DNA from: Aeromonas rivipollensis
GTDB taxonomy: Bacteria; Pseudomonadota; Gammaproteobacteria; Enterobacterales; Aeromonadaceae
Reading direction: 5' to 3'
DNA length: 64,000 bases
Assembly: GCF_037811135.1 (NCBI RefSeq)
Contig: NZ_CP149130.1
Location: forward strand, 204,001 to 268,000
A program made the translations under genes and the position numbers. Below the pieces are notes generated by a model. That model worked only from the letters and a program-made list of their open reading frames with translations, was not told where the DNA came from and searched no databases. Numbering within the stretch: the first letter of the stretch is position 1; each line of letters begins with the position of its first letter. Shown piece after piece: positions 21,686 through 30,815 of this stretch.

Positions 21686-23092
21686 ATGACCAAATTCAAG
21701 TTCCCGTCAGCCTACACCATATTGTTTGTGCTGATCGCCCTGGTGGCCGCCCTGAGCTGGATAGTGCCGGCCGGCAAATACGACATGGTAATGAATGAAG
21801 CCCTCGGCAAGGAAGTGCCGGTGGCTGGTACCTACAAGCTGGTAGAGGCCAATCCCCAGGGCATCGTCGACGTGCTGCTGGCACCCATCGACGGTCTCTA
21901 CAACCACGACACCTATGAGGCAGGCGCCATCGATGTCTCCCTCTTCATCCTGATCATCGGCGGCTTCCTTGGCATAGTGACCAAGACCGGTGCCATCGAT
22001 GCCGGTATCGAGCGCGTCACCGATCGTCTGCGTGGCCGCGAGGAGTGGATGATCCCGATCCTGATGGCGCTGTTCGCCGCAGGGGGCACCATCTACGGCA
22101 TGGCGGAAGAGTCGCTGCCCTTCTACACCCTGCTGGTGCCCGTGATGATGGCCGCCCGCTTCGACCCCGTGGTCGCCGCCGCGACCGTGTTGCTCGGCGC
22201 CGGTATAGGGACGCTGGGCTCCACCATCAACCCCTTCGCCACCGTCATCGCCGCCAACGCGGCCGGCATCTCCTTCACCGACGGTATCTGGCTGCGGGTC
22301 GCCATGCTGGTGGCTGGCTGGCTGCTGTGCGTGGCCTATGTGATGCGTTACGCCAAGATGGTGCGCAACGACCCCAGCAAGTCCCTGGTGGCCGACAAGT
22401 GGGATGAGAACCGTGCCCACTTCCTCGGCAACAAGAGTGACCAGATGCTGGAGTTCACTCTTACTCGCAAGATAGTGCTGGGTATCTTCGTAGCCGCCTT
22501 CGCCGTGATGATCTACGGGGTGGCCGTGCTCGGCTGGTGGATGGCGCAGATCTCCGGCGTCTTCCTGGCCGCCGCCATCATCGTCGGTCTCATCTCCCGC
22601 ATGAGCGAGGAGGAGCTGACCTCCAACTTCATCGACGGTGCCCGTGACCTGCTCGGCGTGGCCCTCATCATCGGCATCGCCCGCGGCATAGTGGTGGTGA
22701 TGGACAACGGCATGATCACCCACACCATCTTGAACAGCGCGGAAGGCATAGTGACCGGCCTCTCCACAGTGGTGTTCATCAACGTGATGTTCGTGCTGGA
22801 AGTGGTGCTCTCCTTCCTGGTGCCGTCCTCCTCCGGCCTGGCGGTGCTGACCATGCCGATCATGGCGCCCCTTGCCGACTTCGCCAACGTGGGCCGCGAG
22901 CTGGTGGTGACCGCTTACCAATCAGCCTCCGGTCTGGTGAACCTGGTGACCCCGACCTCCGCCGTGGTCATGGGTGGCCTGGCCATCGCCAAGGTGCCCT
23001 ATGTGCGCTGGCTGAAGTGGGTGGCACCGCTGCTCGGCATACTGACTGTGCTGATCGTGGTCTGCCTGAGCCTGGGGGCAGTGCTCTCATAA
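21686..23092 (+). CDS. arcD: YfcC-family membrane transporter, probable arginine/ornithine antiporter
   Basis: 468 residues, about twelve predicted membrane segments. The N-terminus FPSAYTILFVLIALVAALSWIVPAG and the regions GGTIYGMAEESLPFY and TLGSTINPFA are those of the YfcC/DcuC-like anaerobic carrier family rather than the classical ArcD (APC) family. The place at the end of an arginine deiminase operon makes arginine-ornithine exchange the most likely function. The substrate is inferred from context. A strong bidirectionally flanked terminator follows. Confidence 0.85.
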   Translation: MTKFKFPSAYTILFVLIALVAALSWIVPAGKYDMVMNEALGKEVPVAGTYKLVEANPQGIVDVLLAPIDGLYNHDTYEAGAIDVSLFILIIGGFLGIVTKTGAIDAGIERVTDRLRGREEWMIPILMALFAAGGTIYGMAEESLPFYTLLVPVMMAARFDPVVAAATVLLGAGIGTLGSTINPFATVIAANAAGISFTDGIWLRVAMLVAGWLLCVAYVMRYAKMVRNDPSKSLVADKWDENRAHFLGNKSDQMLEFTLTRKIVLGIFVAAFAVMIYGVAVLGWWMAQISGVFLAAAIIVGLISRMSEEELTSNFIDGARDLLGVALIIGIARGIVVVMDNGMITHTILNSAEGIVTGLSTVVFINVMFVLEVVLSFLVPSSSGLAVLTMPIMAPLADFANVGRELVVTAYQSASGLVNLVTPTSAVVMGGLAIAKVPYVRWLKWVAPLLGILTVLIVVCLSLGAVLS

Positions 23093-23112
23093 GGGATGAC
23101 TATCAAGACGCA

Positions 23113-23140
23113 ACGGGAGCCTGTGGGCTCCCGTTTTTTT
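23113..23140 (+). terminator. Rho-independent terminator of the arc operon
   Basis: ACGGGAGCC-TGT-GGGCTCCCGT followed by seven T residues; strong and canonical. Confidence 0.9.
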
Positions 23141-23177
23141 ATGGCTGTGCATGATGGCACGGGCAGATCGCAGGCAA

Positions 23178-23203
23178 TAAAAAGGCGACCCAGGGGTCGC
23201 CTT
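23178..23203 (-). terminator. Rho-independent terminator of argR
   Basis: The 9-bp stem 23182-23190 with 23195-23203 is followed, on the minus strand, by a T-rich run (TTTTTATT). It ends the ArgR-family gene that converges on arcD. Confidence 0.8.
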
Positions 23204-23221
23204 GCTGCATTCGGGGCTGGC

Positions 23222-23713
23222 TTAGCGCGCCTGCTCCAGGGTGCGCACCACGGCGGCATGGGCCTGGCGGGTGCGGCTGATGTGGCGCGGGGCTATCAGC
23301 ACCACATCGTTGCCGGCGACGGCCCCCAGGATCTCGGGATCGGCGTGGCGATCCAGCAGGCGGGCCACCACGGTGGCGGCGCCCGGGGTGGTGTGCACCA
23401 GCACCATCTGCTGGTTGTGCACCACGGCGCGCACCATGTCGTGCACGGAGCGGGTGCTGCCGGCGGGTTCCAGCTGCTCGTCGACCAGGGTGTAGACCTT
23501 CTTGCCATTGGCATTCTGGGCCTTGGCGACGCCGAGGCGGCGCAACAGACGGGAGATGGTGGACTGGCTGATGTCGGCGAAGCCGCGCTCCGCCAGCTCG
23601 CGGCGGATCTCTTCCTGGGTGCTGTAGCAGTGCTGGCCGATGATCTGGCGGCAGGCATCGAGCTGGGCCAGGTCGGACTCCTGTTCCGGTGGGCGACTGA
23701 GGGTCTTGACCAT
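23222..23713 (-). CDS. argR: ArgR-family arginine-responsive regulator
   Basis: 163 residues. The N-terminal winged helix-turn-helix (STQEEIRRELAERGF then DISQSTISRLLRRLGV) and the C-terminal hexamer/arginine domain are complete. The arginine-binding segment, GDD in E. coli ArgR, reads AGNDVV here, so one of the two aspartates is replaced by Asn. Its position between arcD and pyrBI suggests it controls the arginine deiminase operon, and it may be a paralogue specialised for catabolism beside a biosynthetic ArgR elsewhere. Family is clear; target is inferred. Confidence 0.9.
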   Translation of the reverse strand: MVKTLSRPPEQESDLAQLDACRQIIGQHCYSTQEEIRRELAERGFADISQSTISRLLRRLGVAKAQNANGKKVYTLVDEQLEPAGSTRSVHDMVRAVVHNQQMVLVHTTPGAATVVARLLDRHADPEILGAVAGNDVVLIAPRHISRTRQAHAAVVRTLEQAR

Positions 23714-23882
23714 GGCGACTTCCTTTGACGATGACAGATGGCTATGGCGCTCAGTCTGTCACGCCTGTTTTTCATAGCGAAAAACACTGATGACGAGCAT
23801 TTCGGTAGGTGATGAGCGATGTCTAGCCGTTGCGAGATGGCAAATTATAACCAAAGGGGGAATAAGTGATGTGACAGGGGTC

Positions 23883-23904
23883 AAAAATGGGCCCCGCAGG
23901 GCCC
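23883..23904 (-). terminator. Rho-independent terminator of pyrBI
   Basis: On the minus strand GGGCCC-TGCG-GGGCCC followed by ATTTTTG, 10 bases past the pyrI stop codon. Confidence 0.8.
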
Positions 23905-23913
23905 GACAGAGTA

Positions 23914-24378
23914 TCAATAGCGTTCGCTGACGATGTCCTGGGTGAAGGATTTCTCGCAGTATTTGCACTTCATGCGCACCGCACCCTTCACTTCGCGCAC
24001 CCGGAAGTAGCTGTCCACCGGCTCGTTGTGGGAGATGCAGTTGGAGTTGGGGCAGTGGAATACCCCGGCGATGAACTCCGGCAGCTTCAGCTGGTGCTTC
24101 TTCACCACGGCGAAGTCTTCGATGATGTTGACGGTCGCGGCCGGGGCAAACAGCGCCAGCTGGTTGGCCTGCTGTTCGGTCAGGCGGGTGTTCTCGATCT
24201 TGATGAGATCCTTCTTGCCCAGGGCGCCGGATTTGAGGTTGAAGCCGACGGTGATCCGCTCCTGGGTCTCGATCAGCTGGAACAGCTTGAGGATCTTGAT
24301 GCCCTGGCCGGCGGGGACGTGGTCGATGACGGAGCCGTGACGGATGGCTTCGACTTGCAGTTGGTTCTTCTCGGACAT
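23914..24378 (-). CDS. pyrI: Aspartate carbamoyltransferase regulatory chain
   Basis: 154 residues. Binds CTP and ATP and transmits allosteric control to the PyrB trimer. Nucleotide-binding N-terminal domain ([22 protein letters not shown] region) and a C-terminal zinc domain with four cysteines (CPNSNC and CKYC). It lies 17 bp downstream of pyrB on the same strand. Confidence 0.97.
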   Translation of the reverse strand: MSEKNQLQVEAIRHGSVIDHVPAGQGIKILKLFQLIETQERITVGFNLKSGALGKKDLIKIENTRLTEQQANQLALFAPAATVNIIEDFAVVKKHQLKLPEFIAGVFHCPNSNCISHNEPVDSYFRVREVKGAVRMKCKYCEKSFTQDIVSERY

Positions 24379-24395
24379 GATGTTCCCCTTTTCCC

Positions 24396-25316
24396 TTAGA
24401 CGGTTTCGTTCAGTACCAGTGCCAGCAGCGCCTGGCGTGCATAGACCCCGTTTTCCGCCTGCTGGAAGTAGTAGGCGTGGGGGGTCTTGTCGACGGCGAC
24501 CTCGATCTCGTCGACCCGGGGCAGGGGATGCAGGATCTTCATGGTGGGTTTGGCCCCTTCCAGGGTCGCCAGCTCCAGCACGAACTTGGCGGCCATGTGC
24601 TTGTATTCGGTTTCGTCGAAGCGCTCCTTCTGGACCCGGGTCATGTAGAGGATGTCCAGCTCCGGCATCACCTCTTCCATGGTCTCGTGGACGCTGAACT
24701 GAATGCCCTTCTCCTCCAGCTCTTCGCAGAGGTAGTCCGGCATCGCCAGGGCTTCCGGGGAGATGAAGAAGAAGCGGCAGTTGAACAGGCTCAGGGCCTG
24801 GGCCAGGGAGTGGACGGTGCGGCCGTACTTGAGGTCACCGACGAAGGCCACGTTGAGGCCGTCCAGCTTGCCTTGGGTTTCGTGGATGGAGAAGAGGTCG
24901 AGCAGGGTCTGGGTCGGATGCTGGTTGGAGCCGTCACCGCCGTTGATGACAGGCACCCGGGAGAACTCGGAGGCCAGACGGGCGGCGCCCTCTTTCGGGT
25001 GGCGCATCACCACCGCATCGGCATAGGAGCCGATGATCTTGATGGAGTCGGCCAGGGTCTCGCCCTTCTTGGCGCTGGTGTTGCCGCCGTCGGCGAAGCC
25101 GATGATGTTGCCGCCGAGGCGCTGTACCGCGGTCTCGAAGGAGAGACGGGTGCGGGTAGAGGCCTCGAAGAAGCAGCTGGCGACCAGCTTGTCTTTCAGC
25201 AGGCGGGTGTCGGGTTCGGCCTTCAACCGCTGAGCGGTGGCGACCACCAGTTCCATGTCGGACCGGGTCAGGTCCGAGATGGAGATGACGTGTTTGTTAT
25301 AGAGTGGATTGGTCAT
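24396..25316 (-). CDS. pyrB: Aspartate carbamoyltransferase catalytic chain
   Basis: 306 residues from the ATG at 25316 ([16 protein letters not shown]), matching E. coli PyrB; an upstream in-frame extension is part of the leader and not conserved. It condenses carbamoyl phosphate and aspartate, the committed step of pyrimidine synthesis. Carbamoyl-phosphate loop [25 protein letters not shown] and HPLPRVDE are present. Controlled by a pyrL-type leader and attenuator directly upstream. Confidence 0.97.
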   Translation of the reverse strand: MTNPLYNKHVISISDLTRSDMELVVATAQRLKAEPDTRLLKDKLVASCFFEASTRTRLSFETAVQRLGGNIIGFADGGNTSAKKGETLADSIKIIGSYADAVVMRHPKEGAARLASEFSRVPVINGGDGSNQHPTQTLLDLFSIHETQGKLDGLNVAFVGDLKYGRTVHSLAQALSLFNCRFFFISPEALAMPDYLCEELEEKGIQFSVHETMEEVMPELDILYMTRVQKERFDETEYKHMAAKFVLELATLEGAKPTMKILHPLPRVDEIEVAVDKTPHAYYFQQAENGVYARQALLALVLNETV

Positions 25317-25491
25317 CGTCTGCATTCCCTTTGACATCAATGAAGGTTTTTCTGGCACAAAAAAAAGCCCCTGAAACAGGGGCTCTTTTTAAAAATAACT
25401 GGGGATCTGTGGGTCGGAAACCGGAAACAACGGGGCCGCTCTGGTGCGCTCCACCCGTCTGCAAGGCTGCATTTTTCATCAAAAACGGCAT
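25297..25491 (-). CDS. pyrL: pyrBI leader peptide
   Basis: A 64-codon frame read through the attenuator hairpin. The segment SGAFFCARK lies where E. coli PyrL has GAFFCPG, and like it is encoded by the terminator stem. The start has GGGA 7 bases before the ATG. Unlike the 44-residue E. coli peptide it runs on past the attenuator and overlaps the first codons of pyrB, so its translation should melt the terminator when UTP is low and polymerase stalls in the U-rich leader (TTATTTTT just before the hairpin). Confidence 0.7.
   Translation of the reverse strand: MPFLMKNAALQTGGAHQSGPVVSGFRPTDPQLFLKRAPVSGAFFCARKTFIDVKGNADDDQSTL
25359..25384 (-). terminator. pyrBI attenuator
   Basis: On the minus strand AGCCCCTG-TTT-CAGGGGCT (25366-25384) is followed by an uninterrupted run of eight T residues, 43 bp before the pyrB start codon. 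It is a strong terminator between promoter and gene, the hallmark of UTP-sensing attenuation. Confidence 0.9.
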
Positions 25492-25524
25492 CGTCCTGTC
25501 CCGACCTTTTTCAAAACCGGACAG

Positions 25525-25552
25525 ATTATAGGGCTGGTTTTTGAATTGTCAA
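25525..25552 (-). promoter_or_regulatory. pyrBI promoter
   Basis: On the minus strand TTGACA (25547-25552) and TATAAT (25525-25530), both perfect sigma-70 hexamers, are 16 bp apart. The -35 box overlaps the last codon and stop of the upstream hypothetical gene. Confidence 0.9.
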
Positions 25553-26133
25553 AAATTTATTTCAGAGGCAGGATTTGCCGGTAAAAACGTTTGAGTGTCG
25601 CGAACGGGTCGACAAATCCAGACCTGGTGCTCACGCTGCAACGGCAGGCCATCTTCGGCCATGCTGCGCAGATAGCCGAGTCGGTGGTGCCCCTCCAGCA
25701 GACAATATGGCTGCGGCAGGGGTTGGCCGTCCGGATAGTGGCCGCCGGGCTCGGGGGCGAGCACTATGATGGGCTCGGACCAGGTGCCCCGGCTCAGCAT
25801 GTCCTCGCCGAGCCAGGAGCGGCGCACATAGCGGTTGCTGCGCAGCATCTCGCCCCAGCGCTCGATCACCTCCATGTGGCGGGAGCCTATCTGGTTCACG
25901 ACCTGGGCCGTGTCCCAGGCCTCGTACTCGAATTGGTGGCGGGCGAGGTCGATAAAGCTCCAGTTGGACTCAAAACCGCGCCAATGGCGGTAAATCCATT
26001 GCGTCAGCACATTTTGGGGAATGAAGGGCACCAGGGGAGAGACCCGCTCGAGATAGTCTGGCAGGGACTCGGTTTTGCGCTCATCCCGGAAGTTGAGGGG
26101 CGCAAGTTGTTGAAGCAGGCGGTAATTGAGCAT
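25549..26133 (-). CDS. Conserved hypothetical protein with an EGHHR motif
   Basis: 194 residues from the ATG at 26133, which has GGGAGG 6 bases upstream. No signal peptide or membrane segment; rich in aromatic and charged residues. YCLLEGHHRLGYLRSM near residue 155 resembles the (D/E)GHHR signature of ParB/sulfiredoxin-like folds, but the rest is not recognised, so no function is assigned. Its last codons form the -35 region of the pyrBI promoter. Confidence 0.75.
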   Translation of the reverse strand: MLNYRLLQQLAPLNFRDERKTESLPDYLERVSPLVPFIPQNVLTQWIYRHWRGFESNWSFIDLARHQFEYEAWDTAQVVNQIGSRHMEVIERWGEMLRSNRYVRRSWLGEDMLSRGTWSEPIIVLAPEPGGHYPDGQPLPQPYCLLEGHHRLGYLRSMAEDGLPLQREHQVWICRPVRDTQTFLPANPASEINF

Positions 26134-26291
26134 GAACGACCTCCCTGTGGCTGGTTTCACCCTACCCCCATTTATGCCCCATTCCTACCCCGGCGGGACT
26201 GCAAATACAGCAAGTTACCCCGGCTGGTTGCGGGAATTGCCGTGATCTGCTCGTGAATTGTTCGATCGCATCGAAAGTGAGAAAAAAAGCC

Positions 26292-26319
26292 TTTACCTTT
26301 GATCCCGGCTTTGTATAAT
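26292..26319 (+). promoter_or_regulatory. tRNA-Trp promoter
   Basis: TTTACC (26292-26297) and a perfect TATAAT (26314-26319) with 16 bp between; the tRNA begins 17 bases past the -10 box. Confidence 0.75.
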
Positions 26320-26335
26320 TCGCCTCGTTTGTTGC

Positions 26336-26412
26336 AGGGGCGTAGTTCCAATTGGTAGAACAGCGGTCTCCAAAACCGATGGTTGCGGGTTCGAGTCCTG
26401 CCGCCCCTGCCA
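26336..26412 (+). tRNA. trpT: tRNA-Trp (anticodon CCA)
   Basis: A full cloverleaf of 77 nt: acceptor AGGGGCG paired with CGCCCCT, discriminator G and encoded CCA end, anticodon loop CTCCAAA with anticodon CCA, and T-loop GGTTCGAGTCC. It closely follows E. coli tRNA-Trp. No integrase or repeated 3'-end fragment was seen nearby. Confidence 0.96.
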
Positions 26413-26419
26413 TTTTCAG

Positions 26420-26448
26420 AAAGGCCAGCTCATTGAGCTGGCCTTTCG
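26420..26448 (+). terminator. Terminator of tRNA-Trp
   Basis: AAAGGCCAGCTC (26420-26431) pairs perfectly with GAGCTGGCCTTT (26435-26446), loop ATT. The T-run is short, but a 12-bp stem directly after the tRNA is convincing. Confidence 0.75.
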
Positions 26449-26719
26449 CATTTCTGTCATCCGCGTTACCCATCCTGGCTGCAGCGGCTGACAACCCTCG
26501 CTGATCTGCCTTCCCGCACACCCCTTGAGCCCCGACGGCTCGGCCCTATTGCTCTTCGCTAGTCGCTATTGCCGCTTTTTGCCCTGTTGTTTCTGGCAAT
26601 CGTGCTGTCGGGTGCCCTGTGCTACACCACATGATGCTGCGCCTCACTGGCGCGGGTGCAAGCAACCGGGCGTTCCGACCGGCAACGGGGAACGCGAAGC
26701 GAGAATGAGGAGAGGCATG

Positions 26720-28090
26720 ATGAACAAGGCCGTTGAAACCCGTTTGAACAAGTCCCGCCCCGGTGGCTGGGTGCCACAGGATCAGGCCCACATTCGGCGC
26801 TGGATAACGCGACTGAAGCGCTATGTGACGCAGCAATCGGGACCGCTGGCCGCCCCCATCGCCGAGTTGCGGGATCTGGTCAACGCCGATCCCCTGCTGC
26901 ACGCCCAGGCCAATGCCATGTTCAGGGAGGCCTGGCGCCACGAGCACCTGACCCCGCTCGGCCAGGTCGAGGTAAAGAGCTTCGACGAGTTCCTGGCCTT
27001 GCTCAACGGCATCATGACCACGGCCCCCGAGGCCTATCAGGACATCCCCACACACGAACCCTCCGGCCTTATCGGTTTTCCCATCAATGCCCTGCTCGAC
27101 TGGCCCATGGCGACCCGCTCCGGCTATCACTTCTTCGCCAACGCCCTGGTGAACCAGCAGTTCAAGAAGATCCTCGAGGAGTGGGCGAAGTTTCTGCAAA
27201 GCCCGGCCTCGCGCTATGTGTTGACCGAGCCGGTCAGTCAGCTGGACAAGGAGACCCTGATAGTCCCCTGGCTCGGCGAGACGGCCAAGGCCGAGATGGT
27301 GCAGGTGGCCCGGGGGGCGCTCGGGGAGGGGCCGGATCCCACGCCCGCCACTTTCGAGCAGATCTTCCAGTGCGATCCGGCGGTCGAATACCATGGCTTT
27401 GGCTGCTGGGATGACTTCTTCACCCGCACCTTCCGCCCCGGCGTGCGGCCGGTGTCGGCGCCGGAGGATGACGGCGTCATCGTCAGTGCCTGCGAATCGG
27501 CGCCGCTGCAGGTGACGGGGGATGTGAGCCTCAGCGATCGTTTCTGGCTCAAGGGTCAGCCCTATTCCCTGGACAACATGCTCGACTTTGACGATACCGC
27601 CCCCCTGTTCGAGGGGGGGACCGTCTATCAGGCCTTCCTCAGCGCCCTGAGCTATCACCGCTGGCACAGCCCGGTGAGTGGCACCATTCGCAAGGTGCGC
27701 GTGGTCAACGGGACCTACTACCTGGAGAACCAGTTCGAGGGTTTCCTCGACGCCGACGGCGCCGATCCCAGCGCACCGAACAACTCCCAGCCCTTCCTCA
27801 CCTCGGTGGCCACCCGGGCGCTGATCTTCATCGAGGCGGACAACCCCAAAATAGGCCTGATGTGCGTGGTGCCGGTGGGGATGGCGGAGGTGTCGAGCTG
27901 CGATGTCACTGTGAAGGCGGGGGACAGGGTGAAGAAGGGGGATCAGCTCGGCATGTTCCACTTCGGCGGCTCCACCCACTGCCTGGTGTTTCGTCCCGGG
28001 GTCGAGCTGGCCTTTGACTTTCACGGCCAGCGGCCGGGGCTGGAGGCCAGCAACCTGAGGGTCAACACCGCCATTGCCCGGGTGAAATAG
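26720..28090 (+). CDS. PsiD-like pyruvoyl decarboxylase (phosphatidylserine decarboxylase family)
   Basis: 456 residues from the ATG at 26720 (AGGAG 7 bases upstream). It has a long N-terminal domain with GWVPQDQAHIRRW and the FDEFL/NALLDWPMATRSGY region, as in the PSDC domain of fungal tryptophan decarboxylase PsiD and relatives, then a phosphatidylserine-decarboxylase core (FGCWDDFFTRTFRP, SYHRWHSPVSG). The self-cleavage site is FGGST near residues 415-419, where the serine becomes the pyruvoyl group (LGST in housekeeping Psd). No membrane anchor is evident. An amino-acid or related decarboxylase is more likely than a phospholipid enzyme; substrate unknown. Confidence 0.85.
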   Translation: MNKAVETRLNKSRPGGWVPQDQAHIRRWITRLKRYVTQQSGPLAAPIAELRDLVNADPLLHAQANAMFREAWRHEHLTPLGQVEVKSFDEFLALLNGIMTTAPEAYQDIPTHEPSGLIGFPINALLDWPMATRSGYHFFANALVNQQFKKILEEWAKFLQSPASRYVLTEPVSQLDKETLIVPWLGETAKAEMVQVARGALGEGPDPTPATFEQIFQCDPAVEYHGFGCWDDFFTRTFRPGVRPVSAPEDDGVIVSACESAPLQVTGDVSLSDRFWLKGQPYSLDNMLDFDDTAPLFEGGTVYQAFLSALSYHRWHSPVSGTIRKVRVVNGTYYLENQFEGFLDADGADPSAPNNSQPFLTSVATRALIFIEADNPKIGLMCVVPVGMAEVSSCDVTVKAGDRVKKGDQLGMFHFGGSTHCLVFRPGVELAFDFHGQRPGLEASNLRVNTAIARVK

Positions 28091-28117
28091 GCCTACCCCT
28101 GCCCTGAGGATACACAG

Positions 28118-28140
28118 AGGCCGCCTTCGGGCGGCCTTTT
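28118..28140 (+). terminator. Terminator after the PsiD-like gene
   Basis: AGGCCGCC-TTCG-GGCGGCCT followed by TTTC (28118-28140). Confidence 0.85.
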
Positions 28141-28353
28141 CATGCCGGCGTCATGCCGACGATCGCCCAAGGCGGTGCAGGATTGGTGCCCCATCGGCGG
28201 AGGTCGCTGCGCGGTGGCGGCATGCACAGCATCTCCTTCTGTTGATAAAGAAGAAATTACAAGGATTCACTAAAGTCCAGTGGGATTGCCGCCGATATCA
28301 CCTACCAATATGGGGGTATTCCCGGCCTCCTGTCACCACAAGGATTTGTAGTC

Positions 28354-30243
28354 ATGACACTCTCGTTGCGCGGCAAGCTGCTCGCGACCAGCCTGGGGGT
28401 AGTGCTGCTGATGGCTGCCCTGCTCGGCATAGTCGCCTTCCACACCCTCAAATCACGGACCCTGAGCGCCATCCAGAGCGAGGCGGTCAACTATGGTCAC
28501 GCCTATTCGGTGGCCATCGGCAACTGGATGGCGGATCGCAAGCACGCGGTCGATGCCCTGGCCGCCGTCATTGCCGACAATCCCGAGGCGACCCTGGTGC
28601 CGCACCTGCTGCAGACCCGCACCTCCGGCGGCTTCGGCCTCACCTATTTCGGCTCGGCGCAAGGGGCCATGACCCGTCACGATCCCTCCCTCAACACCGC
28701 CAACTACGATCCCCGGGTGCGCCCCTGGTATCAGAGCGCCAGCAAGGCGGGCAAGCTGATCGTCACCGCGCCCTACGTCAGCGTGACCATGCAGCAGATG
28801 GTGGTGACTCTGGCGGAGCCGGTGAGTCATCAGGGCCAGGTGATCGGGGTGGCGGGGGCGGATCTCTCCCTGGATGCCCTGATCGACGAGGTGCTGGCCA
28901 TGAAGGTGCAGGGGGAGGGCTACGCCATGCTGCTGGACAGCTCCGGCCTCATCGTCGGCCACCCGCAGAAGGAGCTGGCCCTCAAGCAGGTGGCCGAGCT
29001 GGCCCCCGGCCTCACGGGGACGACCCTGGAGGGCTGGAGCCGGGACGGCGAGCTGCACGTCGCCACCATAGCGGGGCGTGAGGTGCTGCTGTCGGTGCAG
29101 GGGGTGCCCGGCACCGACTGGCTGCTCGCCATGGTGATGTACAAGGACGTGCTGGAGGCGCCCTTCGCCAGCCTGCTGTGGCAGCTGGTGGGGCTGACCC
29201 TGGTGCTGCTGCTGGTGTTCAGCGCCCTGCTCATCGCCATGTTCAACTACTTCTTTGCCGATCTCGGCCGGGTCTCCAAGGCGCTGGCCGACATCGCCCA
29301 CGGCGAGGGGGATCTCACCGTGCAGATCGCGGCCCACAGCAAGGACGAGGTGGGGCTGCTGGCCCAGAACTTCAACCTGTTCGTGGCCCGGCTGCACGGT
29401 ATCGTCAGCCGGTTGCGGGACGTCACCGTCGAACTGGCGGCCCAGTCGCGGACCCAGGCGGCGGGGGCAGAGGCTCGCAGCCAGCGGGTGCGCGAGCAGC
29501 AGGACGAGATCGTCATGGTGGCGACCGCGGTGACCGAGATGGCGTCCGCCACCCAGGAGATCGCCGGCAACGCCGAGTTTGCCGCCACCACCTCCGGCGA
29601 TGCGGTCAGGCTGGCCGTGGCCGGTCAGTCCCAGGTCGGCCAGAGCCAGCGCAGCATCAGCGGTCTGGCGGGGGAGGTGGCCGACGCCAGCCAGACCATT
29701 CATGAGCTGGATGGCCATGCCCAGAAGATCAGCGGCATCCTGGCCACCATCAGCGGCATCGCCGAGCAGACCAACCTGCTGGCACTGAACGCCGCCATCG
29801 AGGCGGCCCGGGCCGGGGAGCAGGGGCGCGGCTTCGCCGTGGTGGCGGACGAGGTGAGAGTGCTGTCGCGCCGCACCCACGACTCCACCGCCGAGATCCA
29901 GCAGATGATCGAGGCCCTGCAGCAGACCACGCGCCGCGCCGTGGGGGGCATGGAGACCAGCCGCCAGCTGGCGGGCACCAGCGTGGAGGATGCGGAGGCC
30001 GCCAACCAGAGCCTGGCGCGGATCAACGAGGCCATAGGCGCCATCAGCGACATGGCGACCCAGATAGCGGCGGCGGCGGAGGAGCAGACCTCGGTCACCG
30101 GCGAGATCAGCCGCAACACCGAGAACATCCGCCATGTCTCCCAGACGCTGGCGTCGCAGGCGAAGGAGGAGGCCGTCCAGGCCGCCGAGCTCAAGTCCCT
30201 GACCGAGCGGCTGGAGCAGGAGATAGGCCGCTTCCGGCTCTAG
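28354..30243 (+). CDS. Methyl-accepting chemotaxis protein with amino-acid-type dCache domain
   Basis: 629 residues. Membrane helix at about 9-30, periplasmic double-Cache domain to about 275, second membrane helix near 280-300, HAMP, and the conserved hairpin tip [22 protein letters not shown]. The sensing domain shows the pattern described for amino-acid-binding dCache receptors: Tyr118, Arg123, Trp125, Tyr126, Tyr141 and Asp170, with the expected spacing (YDPRVRPWY, then APYVS, then GVAGADLS). It is therefore probably an attractant receptor for one or more amino acids. Monocistronic, between two terminators. Confidence 0.93.
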   Translation: MTLSLRGKLLATSLGVVLLMAALLGIVAFHTLKSRTLSAIQSEAVNYGHAYSVAIGNWMADRKHAVDALAAVIADNPEATLVPHLLQTRTSGGFGLTYFGSAQGAMTRHDPSLNTANYDPRVRPWYQSASKAGKLIVTAPYVSVTMQQMVVTLAEPVSHQGQVIGVAGADLSLDALIDEVLAMKVQGEGYAMLLDSSGLIVGHPQKELALKQVAELAPGLTGTTLEGWSRDGELHVATIAGREVLLSVQGVPGTDWLLAMVMYKDVLEAPFASLLWQLVGLTLVLLLVFSALLIAMFNYFFADLGRVSKALADIAHGEGDLTVQIAAHSKDEVGLLAQNFNLFVARLHGIVSRLRDVTVELAAQSRTQAAGAEARSQRVREQQDEIVMVATAVTEMASATQEIAGNAEFAATTSGDAVRLAVAGQSQVGQSQRSISGLAGEVADASQTIHELDGHAQKISGILATISGIAEQTNLLALNAAIEAARAGEQGRGFAVVADEVRVLSRRTHDSTAEIQQMIEALQQTTRRAVGGMETSRQLAGTSVEDAEAANQSLARINEAIGAISDMATQIAAAAEEQTSVTGEISRNTENIRHVSQTLASQAKEEAVQAAELKSLTERLEQEIGRFRL

Positions 30244-30262
30244 GCAGCGCCCCTGATGTGAC

Positions 30263-30290
30263 AAAGGCGACCCCCGGGTCGCCTTTATTC
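30263..30290 (+). terminator. Terminator after the dCache chemoreceptor
   Basis: AAAGGCGACC-CCCG-GGTCGCCTTT followed by ATTC; the A-rich left flank could let it also act on the minus strand, though the facing acetyltransferase gene ends 80 bp away. Confidence 0.75.
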
Positions 30291-30371
30291 ATGCTGTGTA
30301 TGGATGATTTTTCGCCATTCACCCGCTGAATAATGCTGGGGCCAGGCCTTGCAACCGGCCAGGCCAGGGGG

Positions 30372-30815
30372 TCAGAGAGGCTTGATGTAGCTGTAGAACT
30401 CGATATCCCGCTGGTAGCCCTGCCCTTCGTAGAGCGCCTGGGCCTGCCGATTGTCGGTGGCGGTGCTCAGCATGATGAAGGCGGCGCCCGTCTCCTGGCC
30501 GTGGCGATCGGCCCGCGTCAGCAGCGCCTGGGCTACCCCCTGCTGGCGGGCCGCCGGCGCCACGAACAGATCGTACAGCAGCCAGATGCGCTTCAGGGCG
30601 AGGGAGCAGAACAGGGGGTAGAGGTGGGCAAATCCCAGCACCTCTCCCTCTTCGCTCTGGGCCACGAAGAGCACCGACTCCCCGGCGGTGCAGCGCTCCA
30701 GCAGGAAGGCCCCGGTGGCCTCGGGCTGGGCAGGCAGCCGGTAAAACGCCCGATATTGCACGAACAGGGGAGTGACCCGGGGAATGTCCTGCGGGGTGGC
30801 CTGGAAGATCCTCAT
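30372..30815 (-). CDS. GNAT-family N-acetyltransferase
   Basis: 147 residues. A single GCN5-related acetyltransferase domain: LFVAPAARQQGVAQALL is the acetyl-CoA-binding motif A (R/Q-x-x-G-x-A), followed by TATDNRQAQALYEGQGYQRD. Its start overlaps the blc stop by four bases (ATGA), so it is translationally coupled in the yqhC-blc-GNAT operon. Substrate unknown. Confidence 0.9.
   Translation of the reverse strand: MRIFQATPQDIPRVTPLFVQYRAFYRLPAQPEATGAFLLERCTAGESVLFVAQSEEGEVLGFAHLYPLFCSLALKRIWLLYDLFVAPAARQQGVAQALLTRADRHGQETGAAFIMLSTATDNRQAQALYEGQGYQRDIEFYSYIKPL

Noticed and set aside
26336..26412. tRNA-Trp as an integration site for a mobile element
   Set aside because: No integrase, no repeated 3'-end fragment and no foreign-looking gene block were found on either side.
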